Below are positions 27,243-38,066 of a stretch of 64,000 nucleotides of DNA, in pieces; positions within the stretch are counted from its first letter, which is position 1; each line of letters starts with the position of its first letter. Origin of the DNA: Stenotrophomonas sp. 24(2023) (GTDB lineage Bacteria; Pseudomonadota; Gammaproteobacteria; Xanthomonadales; Xanthomonadaceae); NCBI RefSeq assembly GCF_030913365.1, contig NZ_CP133160.1, forward strand, positions 4,440,001 to 4,504,000, written 5' to 3'. The position numbers and the translations under genes are program-made. The notes under the pieces are model-generated. The model made no database searches and was not told the origin of the DNA. It saw only the letters and a list, made by a program, of their open reading frames with translations.

Positions 27243-28313
27243 TCAGGCCTGCTGGCCCAGCTGCGCCGGCGCGCGCATCAGGGTATCGCGCGGAAGCTCG
27301 CCGAATACCTTCCGGTAATTATCGGCGAAACGCGAAAGATCCCACAGGCCGCAGCTCAGTGCGATGGCCTTGACCGAGCGGCGGTGTGCATCGGCCATCG
27401 ACAGGCTGCGGCAGGCCGCGCACAGGCGCAGCATCGAGAGGTAGCGGTTGGGCGAAATGCCGAACAGGTCCTCGAAGGCATAGCGCAGCCCGCGTTCGCT
27501 GACGCCCGCGGCATCGCATATCTCATTCATGTAGATATTGCGGCGCAGGTTGAGCCGCATGAAATTCTCGGCACGCTGCGCGATCAGGTAATGGGTGCGG
27601 CGCGCCCGGCTGAAGCCTGGACGGTCTCCCGGGCCGGCAGCCAGCAACGCCTGCACGTGCTCGTGCAGCAGGCGCTGGGCTTCGTCGGGCTGCAGCGTCC
27701 CCCCACCCTGCGCCAGTACGTCGTGCAACTGGCGGTAATGGCACGCCAGCGGCCCGTCCGTGCCCGCCGGATTGAACAGGCTCAATGCCTGGCCCGAGGG
27801 CGGCGTGCGCAGCAGGCTCAGTTCGGAGAGTTTCTGCTGTACGCGGGCCAGCGGCACCAGCATGAGGGTCAGCCGCGTACCGGGGCTCAGCGTGAATTCG
27901 CTGATGCCCTCCGGCAGCACGGTAATGGCCATGCCCGCGCTCAACGGCACGCCGTGGCACCAGCTGGCGTTTTCATCCGTGGCGTGCAGGTAGCCGAGCA
28001 TGGCCCAGTCCGGCGGCAGCATGAAGCGGCCACGGCAATGGAACCCGCAGGTGACGCTGCAGAACAGCACTTCGTCGTGCACGCGCGAACTCAGCGCCGC
28101 GCGCGGACCGTTGCCGTCGAGCAGCAGCAGTTCCACGTCACAGACCCGCAGCAGTCCGCTGAGGGTCGCCAGGTCCACCGACCGCAGCTCGCCATCAGCA
28201 ATGTCGTCCACCCCACCATCCACCATGACAGTGACGTCCCCCCCGTTTGGCAACTCTCCCGGCCGCAGTGGCCGCCAGCCACCAGGCCTGCTTGGAGCAC
28301 AATCCTTTGTCAT
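27243..28313 (-). CDS. AraC family transcriptional regulator
   Basis: Regulator of 356 residues with an N-terminal sensing domain (about 1-230) and a C-terminal double helix-turn-helix (about 262-350): IYMNEICDAAGVSERGLRYA followed by FEDLFGISPNRYL, and VKAIALSCGLWDLSRFADNY followed by RKVFGELP. The N-terminal part resembles regulators with an AraC-binding-like domain (SAGMAITVLPEGISEF), but no ligand can be read. The ATG at 28313 is preceded by AGGGAAAG. It lies 201 bp upstream of the autotransporter on the same strand, and its 5' side faces the pilus operon across a 594-bp gap, so either surface system could be its target. Confidence 0.85.
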   Translation of the reverse strand: MTKDCAPSRPGGWRPLRPGELPNGGDVTVMVDGGVDDIADGELRSVDLATLSGLLRVCDVELLLLDGNGPRAALSSRVHDEVLFCSVTCGFHCRGRFMLPPDWAMLGYLHATDENASWCHGVPLSAGMAITVLPEGISEFTLSPGTRLTLMLVPLARVQQKLSELSLLRTPPSGQALSLFNPAGTDGPLACHYRQLHDVLAQGGGTLQPDEAQRLLHEHVQALLAAGPGDRPGFSRARRTHYLIAQRAENFMRLNLRRNIYMNEICDAAGVSERGLRYAFEDLFGISPNRYLSMLRLCAACRSLSMADAHRRSVKAIALSCGLWDLSRFADNYRKVFGELPRDTLMRAPAQLGQQA

Positions 28314-28907
28314 GGCGGCACTTTCCCTGTCCTGCACACCCTCGAGAAAACACCCTTGTGCGCCCCGAGTATGCCCGATAAACCTTCAAAGCGGTCGCCC
28401 GCATTTAGTGCGGAAACAAGCAATACATGACGATACATCCGTGAAGAAAATGTCTACGCCAGTGGCATGGTTTTCGCATGCACGACATTGATTAATCCGC
28501 ACGCAAATCGATCCAAATCGAAAATACGTGACAGGGTTGAATAATTCACTAAAGCAACACACAACTCTGCCGAATTTGCGTATATGTTCCAGTTGCGTAC
28601 CGTGAGTATTCAGGTGAAAGTCGAATCACGGTGACGGCGCTGTATCGCAGGACCGGATCACCCAGGGGACGCCATGAACGCTTCATGCAATGCACCCGCA
28701 ACGACCACCGGCCCGGCGCCGCGCGGTCGCATGCCTGCAACTGCCCCCAGGGTGGAAACGGCCGGTTCCATGCCGTGATGCGGATCATTCCGCAGCACCC
28801 CGCGCCAGGATGGCGCGACATCAGTGGATGGGTCCGGCGGAGCCGGAAAACCATCCTCCATCGCAGGTGTCGTATAGACGACTGACAGGTACAGGGAGAC
28901 ATTTGTC
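28314..28907. other. Long intergenic region between araC and the Tad operon
   Basis: This 594-bp gap holds no gene that I can support. The stretch 28420-28590 is clearly richer in A+T than its surroundings and probably contains the two divergent promoters. It includes a direct repeat AAATCG-N4-AAATCG near 28504-28519. The rest (28620-28890) is GC-rich and looks like a long leader for flp. A short open frame at 28549-28902 on the minus strand has no protein character. Confidence 0.6.
28463..28478 (+). promoter_or_regulatory. Candidate sigma54 (-24/-12) promoter, distal to flp
   Basis: TGGCATGGTTTTCGCA fits the GG-N10-GC spacing of sigma54 promoters (consensus TGGCACRNNNNTTGCW), with two deviations (C to T at position 6, T to C at position 13). 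It points toward the Tad operon but lies about 430 bp before flp, which would mean a long leader. Such matches arise by chance in GC-rich DNA. Confidence 0.2.
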
Positions 28908-29093
28908 ATGAACGCATCGATCCGCAGATTCCTCGTCGAAGAAGATGGCGTGACCGCGCTTGAATATGGCCTGCTGGCCGCCGTGATCGCCGGCGTGCTG
29001 GTGGTGGTCGCCAAGGACGAAATCGGGACCTTCTTCAAGAACCTCTTCGAGAAGCTCACCACCATCGTCGACGGCGCCGCCAGCTCGGCCTGA
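28908..29093 (+). CDS. flp: Flp/Fap family type IVb major pilin
   Basis: A 61-residue prepilin, the structural subunit of the Tad pilus. The short leader ends at G14, and the mature protein begins VTALEYGLLAAVIAGVLVVV with E5 and Y6 of the processed form (E19/Y20 of the precursor), the conserved Flp motif. The hydrophobic helix ends near residue 35, followed by an amphipathic tail. GGGAGA lies nine bases before the ATG. The 95-bp gap to tadV contains a short hairpin at 29161-29174 (GTCCCC/GGGGAC), which could lower expression of downstream genes relative to pilin. Confidence 0.95.
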   Translation: MNASIRRFLVEEDGVTALEYGLLAAVIAGVLVVVAKDEIGTFFKNLFEKLTTIVDGAASSA

Positions 29094-29188
29094 GTCCTGT
29101 AAACGCAGGAACGCATCTTCCGCGGCAGCTGGCGGCTGGCGCGGTTGATTCCATCAGCCTGTCCCCACGGGGACGACGGGGGCGTGCC

Positions 29189-29734
29189 ATGACGTTGCTG
29201 GGATTGCTGGCCATCGGACTGTGCCTGCGGATCGCGATCAGCGATCTGTACGCACGTCGGGTGCCCAATGCCTGGCTGCTGGGCACATCCGCATTGGCGA
29301 TGGTGGCGTTGCTGGCCGGGCAGTTCATCGGGCCACCCGCGGCCTGGATGCCGCACCTGCTCGGTGCACTGCTCGGCCTGGTGGCCTTGCTGCCGTTCTA
29401 CGCGATCGGCTGGATGGGCGCCGGCGATGTCAAGTTCTTCGCGGTGATCGGCCTGTTGCTGGGCATGCATGCCCTGCTGCCGGTGTGGATCATCGCCAGC
29501 CTGGCCGCCGGTGCCCATGCCGTGGCCGTGCTGGCCTGCGCGCGCCTGCCGCTGGTGCTGCCCACGCCCCTGCAGCTGCAGTGGGAGCGCAGCCACCGCT
29601 ACTGGCGCAACCGCCCCTCGGTGCAGCGCATGCAGGGCGCACGCCAGGGCCGCCAGGGCATCCCCTATGCCGCCTACATGGGCATCGCGGCAATCGGTTG
29701 GGTGCTGTGGACCGTGCACGGAGGTTCGCCATGA
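29189..29734 (+). CDS. tadV: Type IVb prepilin peptidase (CpaA/TadV)
   Basis: Inner membrane aspartyl protease of 181 residues that cleaves the Flp prepilin and pseudopilins. The two catalytic aspartates are D19 in AISDLYARRVPN and D79 in GWMGAGDVKFF, the conserved GxGD motif of this family. About five membrane helices are visible. The C-terminal part (130-165) is a basic cytoplasmic segment, then a last helix. Its stop codon overlaps the tadE start by 4 bp. Confidence 0.92.
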   Translation: MTLLGLLAIGLCLRIAISDLYARRVPNAWLLGTSALAMVALLAGQFIGPPAAWMPHLLGALLGLVALLPFYAIGWMGAGDVKFFAVIGLLLGMHALLPVWIIASLAAGAHAVAVLACARLPLVLPTPLQLQWERSHRYWRNRPSVQRMQGARQGRQGIPYAAYMGIAAIGWVLWTVHGGSP

Positions 29735-30204
29735 ATACGACAGGCCGGCGCCAGCGCGGCGTCGTCACCATCGAATATGCCCTGATGCTGATGTTCGGGC
29801 TGGTACCGCTGCTGCTGTTCACGTTTTCCGGCGTCCTCATCATGGCCGCGCAGCAGACCCTGGCCACCGCATCGGCCGAAGGTGCGCGTGCTTCGCTGCG
29901 CTTTGCCAGCAACGATGAGCGCCGTGTCGCCGCCTGTGAAGCCGCACGCCGCTCGATGCAGTGGCTGCTTGAATTTTCCGGACAGTCCCCGAGCTGCACC
30001 GGCGGTGGCAGCGGCGCCATCGTGGTGTCGGCCGCCACCCCATGCACGGGGCTGCCAGCGGCCAGCTGCATCACCGTCACGGTGAGCTACGACTACAGGA
30101 ACCATCCCTTCCTGCCCGGCACCGGGCGGGTCTATGGCTGGGTGATGAAAGACGTTATCCGCAGCGTCGCCGTCGCCCAGCTCGATCTTGGCAACAGCAA
30201 CTGA
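29731..30204 (+). CDS. tadE: TadE-like pseudopilin
   Basis: A 157-residue minor pilin-like protein. The N-terminus RQRGVVTIEYALMLMFGLVP is a TadE-type signal anchor with a G-VVTIEY cleavage context that TadV is expected to process. The rest is periplasmic, with cysteines at C71, C86, C101 and C109 that could form disulfides. GGAGG lies seven bases upstream of the ATG, inside tadV. Only one separate TadE-like gene is present, and no TadF is seen. Confidence 0.85.
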   Translation: MNTTGRRQRGVVTIEYALMLMFGLVPLLLFTFSGVLIMAAQQTLATASAEGARASLRFASNDERRVAACEAARRSMQWLLEFSGQSPSCTGGGSGAIVVSAATPCTGLPAASCITVTVSYDYRNHPFLPGTGRVYGWVMKDVIRSVAVAQLDLGNSN

Positions 30205-30228
30205 CGGCCGGTCCAGGAGACGGTCCCC

Positions 30229-31266
30229 ATGCTCAAGCTGACCCGAATCGTTGCCATCGCCCTGATCGCCCTGGCCGTCGTGCTGGCGGTGGTTGCCCTG
30301 TTCGTCAGCCGCCGCGCCGCGCCGGCCAGCGCCCCGGCGCCGATCACGGCCAGCGCCGCGCAGGACACGCAGAGCGTACCGGTGGTGGAAGCCATTGCCC
30401 GGTTGCCCGCCGGCGAACCGATCAGCGCCGCCAGCGTGCGCGTGGCACGCCGCACCGCACCGGTGCACGGCGCGATCACCGATCTGTCCGCTGTGGTCGG
30501 TGCGGTTCCCCTGCATGATGTCGCCGAAGGCAGCCCGATCGTCCAGGGCGTGCTGGCCCAAGGTTTCTCGCTGCAGCTGCGTGCCGGCGAACGTGCCCTG
30601 GCCGTGCCGGTGGATGAACTGGTCGGCGCCGGCAACCGCATCCTGCCCGGTGATTTCGTCGATGTCTTCCTCAACCTGAAGTCGGCCACCAATTACGGCT
30701 CGGCCAACGAAGTCGCACAGACCCGCCTGCTGCTGTCACGCCTGCGCGTGCTCAGCTACGGCCAGCAGGACATCGCTGCGGCCGCACCGCCTGCGGCGAC
30801 GGAAGACACCGCTGCCAACGACGACCCACGCGCTGCGGACATCAAGGGCGGCGCGCGCAGCAGCGGTACCAGTGGTACCGAAGCGCCGCCCGCGCGCAGC
30901 GCGGTGCTGGCCGTCCCGGTGGCCGATGCCAACCGCCTGCTGCTGGGAGCGCAGCAAGGCAAGCTGTTCCTGGCCCTGCGCAACCCCGCCGACCAGGGGG
31001 CACCGGATCTGGCCTTGTTCCCGCAGGCACGTGGCGTGCTGGCGCCGGTACGCGGGCTGGATGCCGAACAACAGCAGGCGTTGCAGCGACCGGAAAACAA
31101 TGCGTATGCCGGCCTGGATGGCGACGCGCTGGCGGGCCAGCCCGGCGCTGCACGCCCGGCGGCCACCGCGCCGTCCACGCCTGCACCGCCACGGCGCAGC
31201 ACACCGCGCAGCACCGGCATCGAAATCATCCGTGGCACCGGCGGCACGCCGTCCGGATCCCTCTGA
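30229..31266 (+). CDS. cpaB: Flp pilus assembly protein CpaB/RcpC
   Basis: A 345-residue protein with an N-terminal membrane anchor (residues 5-27) and a periplasmic part. The SAF-like domain (about 48-110: VVEAIARLPAGEPISAASVR) is followed by the RcpC/CpaB domain (about 118-260: AVPVDELVGAGNRILPGDFV). The C-terminus is Pro/Ala-rich and disordered. Family members stabilise the outer membrane secretin and may bind peptidoglycan. It lies 24 bp after tadE and 18 bp before the secretin. Confidence 0.9.
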   Translation: MLKLTRIVAIALIALAVVLAVVALFVSRRAAPASAPAPITASAAQDTQSVPVVEAIARLPAGEPISAASVRVARRTAPVHGAITDLSAVVGAVPLHDVAEGSPIVQGVLAQGFSLQLRAGERALAVPVDELVGAGNRILPGDFVDVFLNLKSATNYGSANEVAQTRLLLSRLRVLSYGQQDIAAAAPPAATEDTAANDDPRAADIKGGARSSGTSGTEAPPARSAVLAVPVADANRLLLGAQQGKLFLALRNPADQGAPDLALFPQARGVLAPVRGLDAEQQQALQRPENNAYAGLDGDALAGQPGAARPAATAPSTPAPPRRSTPRSTGIEIIRGTGGTPSGSL

Positions 31267-31284
31267 CCCTCCTCGAGACCGCCC

Positions 31285-32652
31285 ATGAGTGAGCCCCGCC
31301 CGACTGCCCCCGGTTCCGCCACACGCCGCTTTGGCTGGCGGCTCGTCCTGTTGCTGGTGCTGTTGCCGGGCACGGCGCTGCAGGCGGCCGACGAGCTGGT
31401 GCTGCAGACCCGCGAACAGCGCCCGTGGACACTGCCGGCGAACCTGGAACGGGTGGCCATCGCCGATCCGGCCGTGGCCGACATCGTGATGCTGCGGGGG
31501 CAGCGCCAGGCACTGCTGGTCGGCAAGGCCCCCGGCAGCACGACCCTGCTGCTGTGGCACCACAAGCAGGCAGAGCCACAGCGCCTGCTGGTCCGCGTAC
31601 GCAGCGCGGTGCAGGGCGCTGCCGATTCCGCCGGCAGCGGCCTGCAGTTCACCCAGCAGGACCAGCAGGGCCTGCTGCAGGGCACCACGCCGACAGCACT
31701 GGAACACATCCAGGCGCAGAAGGCCGCGACGATGGCCCTGGGCGACAAGGGCCAGCTGGCCGATACCTCGCAGATCAGCAGTGGCGGCGTGGTGCAGGTG
31801 GAAGTGAAGGTGGTCGAGTTCAACAAGACCGCCCTGCGCCAGGTCGGCGTGAGTTTCGGCAACAACAACGGCGGCTTCTCCTACGGACTGGTCCGCCCCG
31901 GCGGCAACTTCCCCGGCTACACCGGCGTCCTGCCCGGCATGAAGACCCCCCAGGGCGAGAACGAGAAGGAATCCCCGGTCTCCTCCGCCTTCCGCCTGCT
32001 GTTCGGCTCGACCAAGGGGCGCTGGAACGCCGATGTCGAACTGCTGCAGAGCAACGGCCTGGCACGCGTGCTGGCCGAACCCACGCTGGTGGCGCTGTCG
32101 GGCCAGAGCGCCAGTTTCCTGGCCGGTGGTGAACTGCCGATCCTCGAGCCCCAGGGCCTGGGCACCACCACGGTGACGTTCAAGCCCTTCGGCATCGGCC
32201 TGACCGTGACGCCCACCGTGCTCGGCCCGGACCGCATCGCCCTGAAGGTCGCCCCGGAAGCCAGCGACCTGGATTACAGCAACACCCTCAGCTACAACGG
32301 CGTGCAGATTCCCTCCATCAGCACCCGCCGCGCCGACACCACGGTGGAACTGGGGGATGGCGAGAGCTTCGTGATCGGCGGCCTGGTCAGCTCCACCGTG
32401 GCATCGACCGTCAACAAGATGCCGCTGCTGGGCGACCTGCCGATCATCGGCACGTTCTTCCGCAACCTGGACTACAAGCGCCAGGACAAGGAGCTGGTCA
32501 TCATCGTCACCCCGCGCCTGGTGCAGCCCCTGGCGCGCAACACCGAACTGCCGCTGCCCGGCGAACGCGAGGCCAAGCCCAACCTGCCCGAATGGGGCGC
32601 GTGGCTGATCGGCCCGGCCGGGCCGGATGTCCTTCCCGGTTTCTCCCGCTGA
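31285..32652 (+). CDS. cpaC: Type II/III-like secretin of the Tad pilus (CpaC/RcpA)
   Basis: Outer membrane secretin channel of 455 residues through which the Flp pilus exits. A signal peptide (core WRLVLLLVLLPGTALQAA) leads into an N-terminal pilus-formation domain (about 38-105, NLERVAIADPAVADIVMLRG). The secretin core includes VEVKVVEFNKTALRQVGVSF, ARVLAEPTLVALSGQSASFL and ISTRRADTTVELGDGESFVI, and ends LVIIVTPRLVQPL. All features expected for CpaC are present. Confidence 0.93.
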   Translation: MSEPRPTAPGSATRRFGWRLVLLLVLLPGTALQAADELVLQTREQRPWTLPANLERVAIADPAVADIVMLRGQRQALLVGKAPGSTTLLLWHHKQAEPQRLLVRVRSAVQGAADSAGSGLQFTQQDQQGLLQGTTPTALEHIQAQKAATMALGDKGQLADTSQISSGGVVQVEVKVVEFNKTALRQVGVSFGNNNGGFSYGLVRPGGNFPGYTGVLPGMKTPQGENEKESPVSSAFRLLFGSTKGRWNADVELLQSNGLARVLAEPTLVALSGQSASFLAGGELPILEPQGLGTTTVTFKPFGIGLTVTPTVLGPDRIALKVAPEASDLDYSNTLSYNGVQIPSISTRRADTTVELGDGESFVIGGLVSSTVASTVNKMPLLGDLPIIGTFFRNLDYKRQDKELVIIVTPRLVQPLARNTELPLPGEREAKPNLPEWGAWLIGPAGPDVLPGFSR

Positions 32653-32721
32653 CCCCATGCCAGGATCGTTCTGTCCATGCCGTATGCCACCGCACAGCCG
32701 CTGCATCCCCAAGGACCCGCC

Positions 32722-33917
32722 ATGAACCTGGTGCTGTTCGGGATGGACCGCGACCTGCTGCCGCGGGTGGCCGCCAAGGTGCCACCGGGTACCCAGCTGC
32801 ATTGGCAGGACAGCCAGCAACCGACCTCCGCCCAGGACCTGCAGCGCGGGCCACAGAGTCTGGTCCTGCTGGATTTCCGTCCCGAGCACGCCACCGCGTC
32901 GGCGGCGCTGGCCCAGCAGCTGCAGCAGGCGCAGCCGGAACTGCTGCTGGTTGCCGTGGGCGGCACCGGCGCCGCACAGGTCGAGGGCGTGGTGCTGGCC
33001 CTGCGCGCCGGCGTGCGTGACGTGCTGGACCTGGACAGCGACAACGCCGGCGTGGAAGCCGCCCTGCGCCGCGCCCTGTCACCGCGCGCGGCCGCGCAGC
33101 CGCAGGCCGCGCACAAGGCGCGGCTGGTCGTGCTGCTGGGCGTGCGCGCCGGGGTTGGCACCAGTACCCTGGCCGCCCACCTGGGCGTGCTGGCCCAGCA
33201 GGCACGGACCCTGGCCCAGGGGGACGACAACACCCGCGACGGGCTGCTGATGGAGCTGGCACAGCCGGCCGGCGACCTGGCGCTGTATCTCAACCTGGAC
33301 AGCCGCTTCCATTACGAGGACGCGCTGCGCAACGCCAGCCGCATCGATACCACGCTGGCCCGTACCGCGATGGCCCGCCATGACAGCGGGCTGGTGCTGC
33401 TGGACCGCGCCAGCGGTGGCGAGGCTGTTCCGCCGTCCGATCCCGGCGCCCTGCTGCAACGGCTGCGCAGCGTGTTCGCCAGCGTGCTGTGCGATGCCGG
33501 CGGCTGCCCGCTGCGGCAACTGCCTCCGCTGTTGCTGGAGCAGGCCGATGAAATCTGGCTGGTGGCCGATGCGGCCATCGGCACCCTGGTTTCCCTGGAC
33601 CAGGCGCTCAAGCACCTGGCTGGCCAGCGCGACCGTGAAAAGCGCCTGCATCTGGTGGTCAACCGCCATGACGACAGCAGTGGCCTGCCCCCCGACCAGA
33701 TCGCCCGCCGCTTTGAACTGCCCCTGCTGGCCACCCTGCCCGAGCGCCCGCGCGTGCGGGCCGCGGCCAGCCGTGGCCAGCTGTTGCTGCGTGACGCCCC
33801 CCGTGACCCGTATCTTCGTGCACTCGCCCCGCTTGTTGCGCGGCTGGACCCGGCAGCCTGCCCGGTCCAGGCCAACGGCCTGCGGGAAAGACTGGCTTCT
33901 GCCCTGGGTGGATTGCA

Positions 33918-33933
<16 letters not shown>
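32722..33933 (+). CDS. tadZ: Pilus localisation ATPase-like protein CpaE/TadZ
   Basis: Cytoplasmic ParA/MinD-like protein of 403 residues that places the Tad machine, often at a pole. An atypical receiver-like domain covers residues 1-115. The ATPase domain begins at LLGVRAGVGTSTLAAHLG; the P-loop region 140-149 reads GVRAGVGTST, with Thr147 where ParA proteins have the P-loop lysine. ATP hydrolysis is therefore doubtful, as in other atypical TadZ proteins. I chose the ATG at 32722 (AAGGA upstream, family-like N-terminus MNLVLFGMDRD); an ATG at 32677 would add 15 residues. The gene overlaps tadA by 16 bp. Confidence 0.85.
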
Positions 33934-35266
<1,333 letters not shown>

Positions 35267-35267
<1 letters not shown>

Positions 35268-36229
35268 TGGGAACAGGCCTGGTCCTGCTGCTGATAGCCG
35301 GTGCCACCGTGCTGGTGGCCGCCGCCCTGTGGCTGTGGGGCACCGCCAGCAACCGCGAACAGCAACAGGCCTCGCTGCAGCATGCCGAACAGCAGCTGAC
35401 CCGCAGTGGCCCGATCACTTCACTGGCCAGTGACCCCACCCGTGCCGGCGGTGCCCCACCTGCGATGCCGGCAGCCAGCGCGCAAGCGCCACGCAGCCTG
35501 CCGTGGGATGGCGTGCTGCAGCGTGCCGGGTTGCCCGTCGGCTGGAAGGTGCCGGTGCTCCTGCTGCTGCCGGGCATCGCGCTGGCCCTGTTCGGCATGG
35601 CCCGGCTGGGCACCGCGTGGATGCTGCCGATCACCCTGCTGGTCTACCTGATCGCCTGCGGCCTGTGGATCGTGCGCCGCATCACCCGCCTGCAACGGCG
35701 CCTGCTGCACCAGCTGCCGGATTTCCTCGACAACCTGGTGCGGCTGACCGCACTGGGCAACAGCCTGCAGATGTCCTTCCAGAACGCCAGCACCCAGACC
35801 ACATCGCCGCTGCGCGAACTGCTTGACACCACCGTGCGCAACGCCCGCAGCGGCATGGACCTGGACCGCGCCCTGCAACAGGCCGGCCAGCCCTACCGCA
35901 TGGAAGTGCTCAACGTGCTGGCGGTGGTGCTGGGTGTGAGCGTGCGCATCGGTGGCCGTGCCGACCAGGTGCTGCAGCGCATGGCCGATTTCATGCGCGA
36001 CCTGGAACAGGCGCAGCACGAACTGGCCGCCACCACCTCTGAAACGCGCATGTCCGCCTGGGTGCTGGGCCTGCTGCCACCGGCCTGCGCGGTGCTGATG
36101 GCCATCACCAACCCCGAGTTCTTCCAGCCGGTGCTGCACGATCCGCTCGGCCACAAGGTGCTGGGCCTGGCCCTGGCGCTGGAACTGATCGGCGGCGGCC
36201 TGCTCTACAAGCTGGCGAGGTCGATATGA
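35267..36229 (+). CDS. tadB: Tad pilus inner membrane platform protein TadB
   Basis: A 320-residue GspF-like platform protein. Membrane segments lie near residues 5-25 and 95-135, then a cytoplasmic helical domain with the T2SSF pattern LLHQLPDFLDNLVRLTALGN and MDLDRALQQAGQPYRMEVLN, then two C-terminal helices (about 260-315). A Pro/Ala-rich loop (about 60-75) follows the first helix. Coupled to tadA upstream and to tadC by a 4-bp overlap. Confidence 0.9.
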
Positions 36230-37176
36230 ACGCCGCCCTGTGGTTCGCTCTCGCCCTGCTGCTGCTGGCTGCCGGCGTAGCCCTGCTGGGGCTCGGCGGC
36301 TGGGTCCGCAGCGGGCGCGAACAGCGCAGCGAAAGCGCCCTGCGCAGCGCGCTGCGGGGACAGGCAGACGCCGCGCCTGCCGATGCCGGCGCAGGTGCAA
36401 GCCCGGGCACGGGCCAGCTCACCCTGGGCTGGCTGGCCGCGCTTGGCCAGCGTTTCAGCGGCGGCCAGATCGAAGCGGCCCTGCTGGCCCAGGAGGATCG
36501 CCTGCTGCTCGACCTGGGCGGCTGGAACACCCGTCGCGGTGCCGCCGTCTACCTGGCACTGCGGCTGCTGCTGGCGCTGATCGTGCTGCTGCTCGCACTG
36601 GGCCTGACCGACACCAGCGGCCTGTCGCGGTTGATGGTGGTCATCGGTGCGCTGGCCACCGGCCTGCTGCTGCCCAAGTTCCTGCTCAGCGGCTGGGCAC
36701 GGCGCCGGCGCCGCCAGGTGGAACGCGAACTGCCCTTGCTGATCGACCTGCTGCGCCTGCTGCAGGGCGTGGGTTTCAGCATGGACCAGAGCCTGCAGAT
36801 GCTCGGCGACAAGCTGCGCGATGCCCTGCCCGTGCTGGGCCAGGAAATCCAGGAGGCCAACGTGGCCTACATGCACGGCCGCAGCCGCGCCCAGTCGCTG
36901 CGCCGGCTCAACGAGACCTATGCCGATGAAGACCTGGGCAGCCTCGTGCAGCTGATCCTGCAGGTGCATGCCCACGGTGGCGCGGTGCAGGAACCCCTGC
37001 GCCAGTTCAGCCTGCGCCTGCGCGAAGCACGCCGCAACACGCTCAAGGAAAAGGTCGGCAAGCTCTCGGTGAAGATGACCGTGGTGATGATGCTGACCCT
37101 GCTGCCGGCGCTGATGCTGGTCCTGGCCGGACCGGCACTGGTGGCGCTGGCCAATACGCTGACCAAGATGGGATGA
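36226..37176 (+). CDS. tadC: Tad pilus inner membrane platform protein TadC
   Basis: A 316-residue paralogue of TadB. It has the T2SSF-type segment ELPLLIDLLRLLQGVGFSMD followed by QSLQMLGDKLRDALPVLGQE, four predicted membrane helices (about 3-25, 105-150 and 285-312) and the usual LKEKVGKLSVKMTVVMMLTL end of TadC. With TadB it should form the heteromeric platform on which TadA works. Its last four bases overlap tadD. Confidence 0.9.
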   Translation: MNAALWFALALLLLAAGVALLGLGGWVRSGREQRSESALRSALRGQADAAPADAGAGASPGTGQLTLGWLAALGQRFSGGQIEAALLAQEDRLLLDLGGWNTRRGAAVYLALRLLLALIVLLLALGLTDTSGLSRLMVVIGALATGLLLPKFLLSGWARRRRRQVERELPLLIDLLRLLQGVGFSMDQSLQMLGDKLRDALPVLGQEIQEANVAYMHGRSRAQSLRRLNETYADEDLGSLVQLILQVHAHGGAVQEPLRQFSLRLREARRNTLKEKVGKLSVKMTVVMMLTLLPALMLVLAGPALVALANTLTKMG

Positions 37177-38066
37177 CGCCGATGCATGCTTCCTTCCGCT
37201 GCTGCCTGATGCTGGTGCCCCTGCTGGCGGCCGCCTGCGCATCCACCCAGAACGGCTACCGCCAGGGACCGAGCCTGGCCGAACCGACCCCGGCACCGCA
37301 GGACCAGCGCACCACCTACCTGGACCTGATCGGGCGCATGCAGGCACAGGGGGCCTGGTATGCCTCGCTGGCGCACGTGGATGCCTACCGCCAGCGCTTC
37401 GGCGACAGCCCCGCCCTGCGCCTGCTGCAGGCCGATGCCCTGCGGCAGACCGGGCAGGTCGATGCCGCCCAGGCGCTCTACCAGGCGCTGGGCAGCGGCG
37501 CACAGGCCGGCGCCGCCGCGCACGGGCTGGGCCTGATCGCCGCCGCCCGCAACGACGATGCCGGCAGCGAGCAGGCTCTGGCCCGCGCCTCGCAGCTGGA
37601 GCCGCTCAATACCGATTACCTGGGTGACCTGGGCTTCGCACGACTGCGCGATGGCCAGTTCGAGCAGGCCCGCGAACCCTTGGCCAAGGCACTGGAACTG
37701 GCACCGGGCAATGCGCGCGCTGCCGCCAACCTGGCGTTGTGGGCCACCCTGCGCGGTGACACCGCCACCGCCGAACGCTTGATGCAGCAGGGCAACCTGG
37801 GCGAAGAAAGCCGCCAGGGCGTGGCGCAGCAGGCGCAGCAGATCCGCCAGCGCTTGCAGCAGCGTGCGCAAGCCGCGGCTGCCGCGGCAAGCGCCGCCGC
37901 CCAGGCCACGCCAGCCGCCCAGACCGCCACCGCCACCACGCCGCGCCGCCTCGCCGCCGAATCGCGTACCGATGCACGCAGCACAGGCCATGCCGAAACC
38001 CGCCTGCCACCGTCGATGCTCGAACGGTTCCGCGCCACCGACACCGCCCCGGAGAACCGCCCATGA
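37173..38066 (+). CDS. tadD: TPR lipoprotein TadD
   Basis: A 297-residue lipoprotein; the lipobox LAAAC makes C22 the modified residue. Residues about 60-200 hold tetratricopeptide repeats (ALRQTGQVDAAQALYQALGS; TDYLGDLGFARLRDGQFEQA). The C-terminal 90 residues are Gln/Ala-rich and then disordered. TadD-type lipoproteins act as pilotins or scaffolds that help the secretin reach or assemble in the outer membrane. It is embedded in the operon with 4-bp overlaps on both sides. Confidence 0.88.
   Translation: MTPMHASFRCCLMLVPLLAAACASTQNGYRQGPSLAEPTPAPQDQRTTYLDLIGRMQAQGAWYASLAHVDAYRQRFGDSPALRLLQADALRQTGQVDAAQALYQALGSGAQAGAAAHGLGLIAAARNDDAGSEQALARASQLEPLNTDYLGDLGFARLRDGQFEQAREPLAKALELAPGNARAAANLALWATLRGDTATAERLMQQGNLGEESRQGVAQQAQQIRQRLQQRAQAAAAAASAAAQATPAAQTATATTPRRLAAESRTDARSTGHAETRLPPSMLERFRATDTAPENRP

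Noticed and set aside
28549..28902. 117-codon minus-strand frame in the araC-flp gap
   Set aside because: No ribosome-binding site and no protein-like pattern; it overlaps the likely flp leader.
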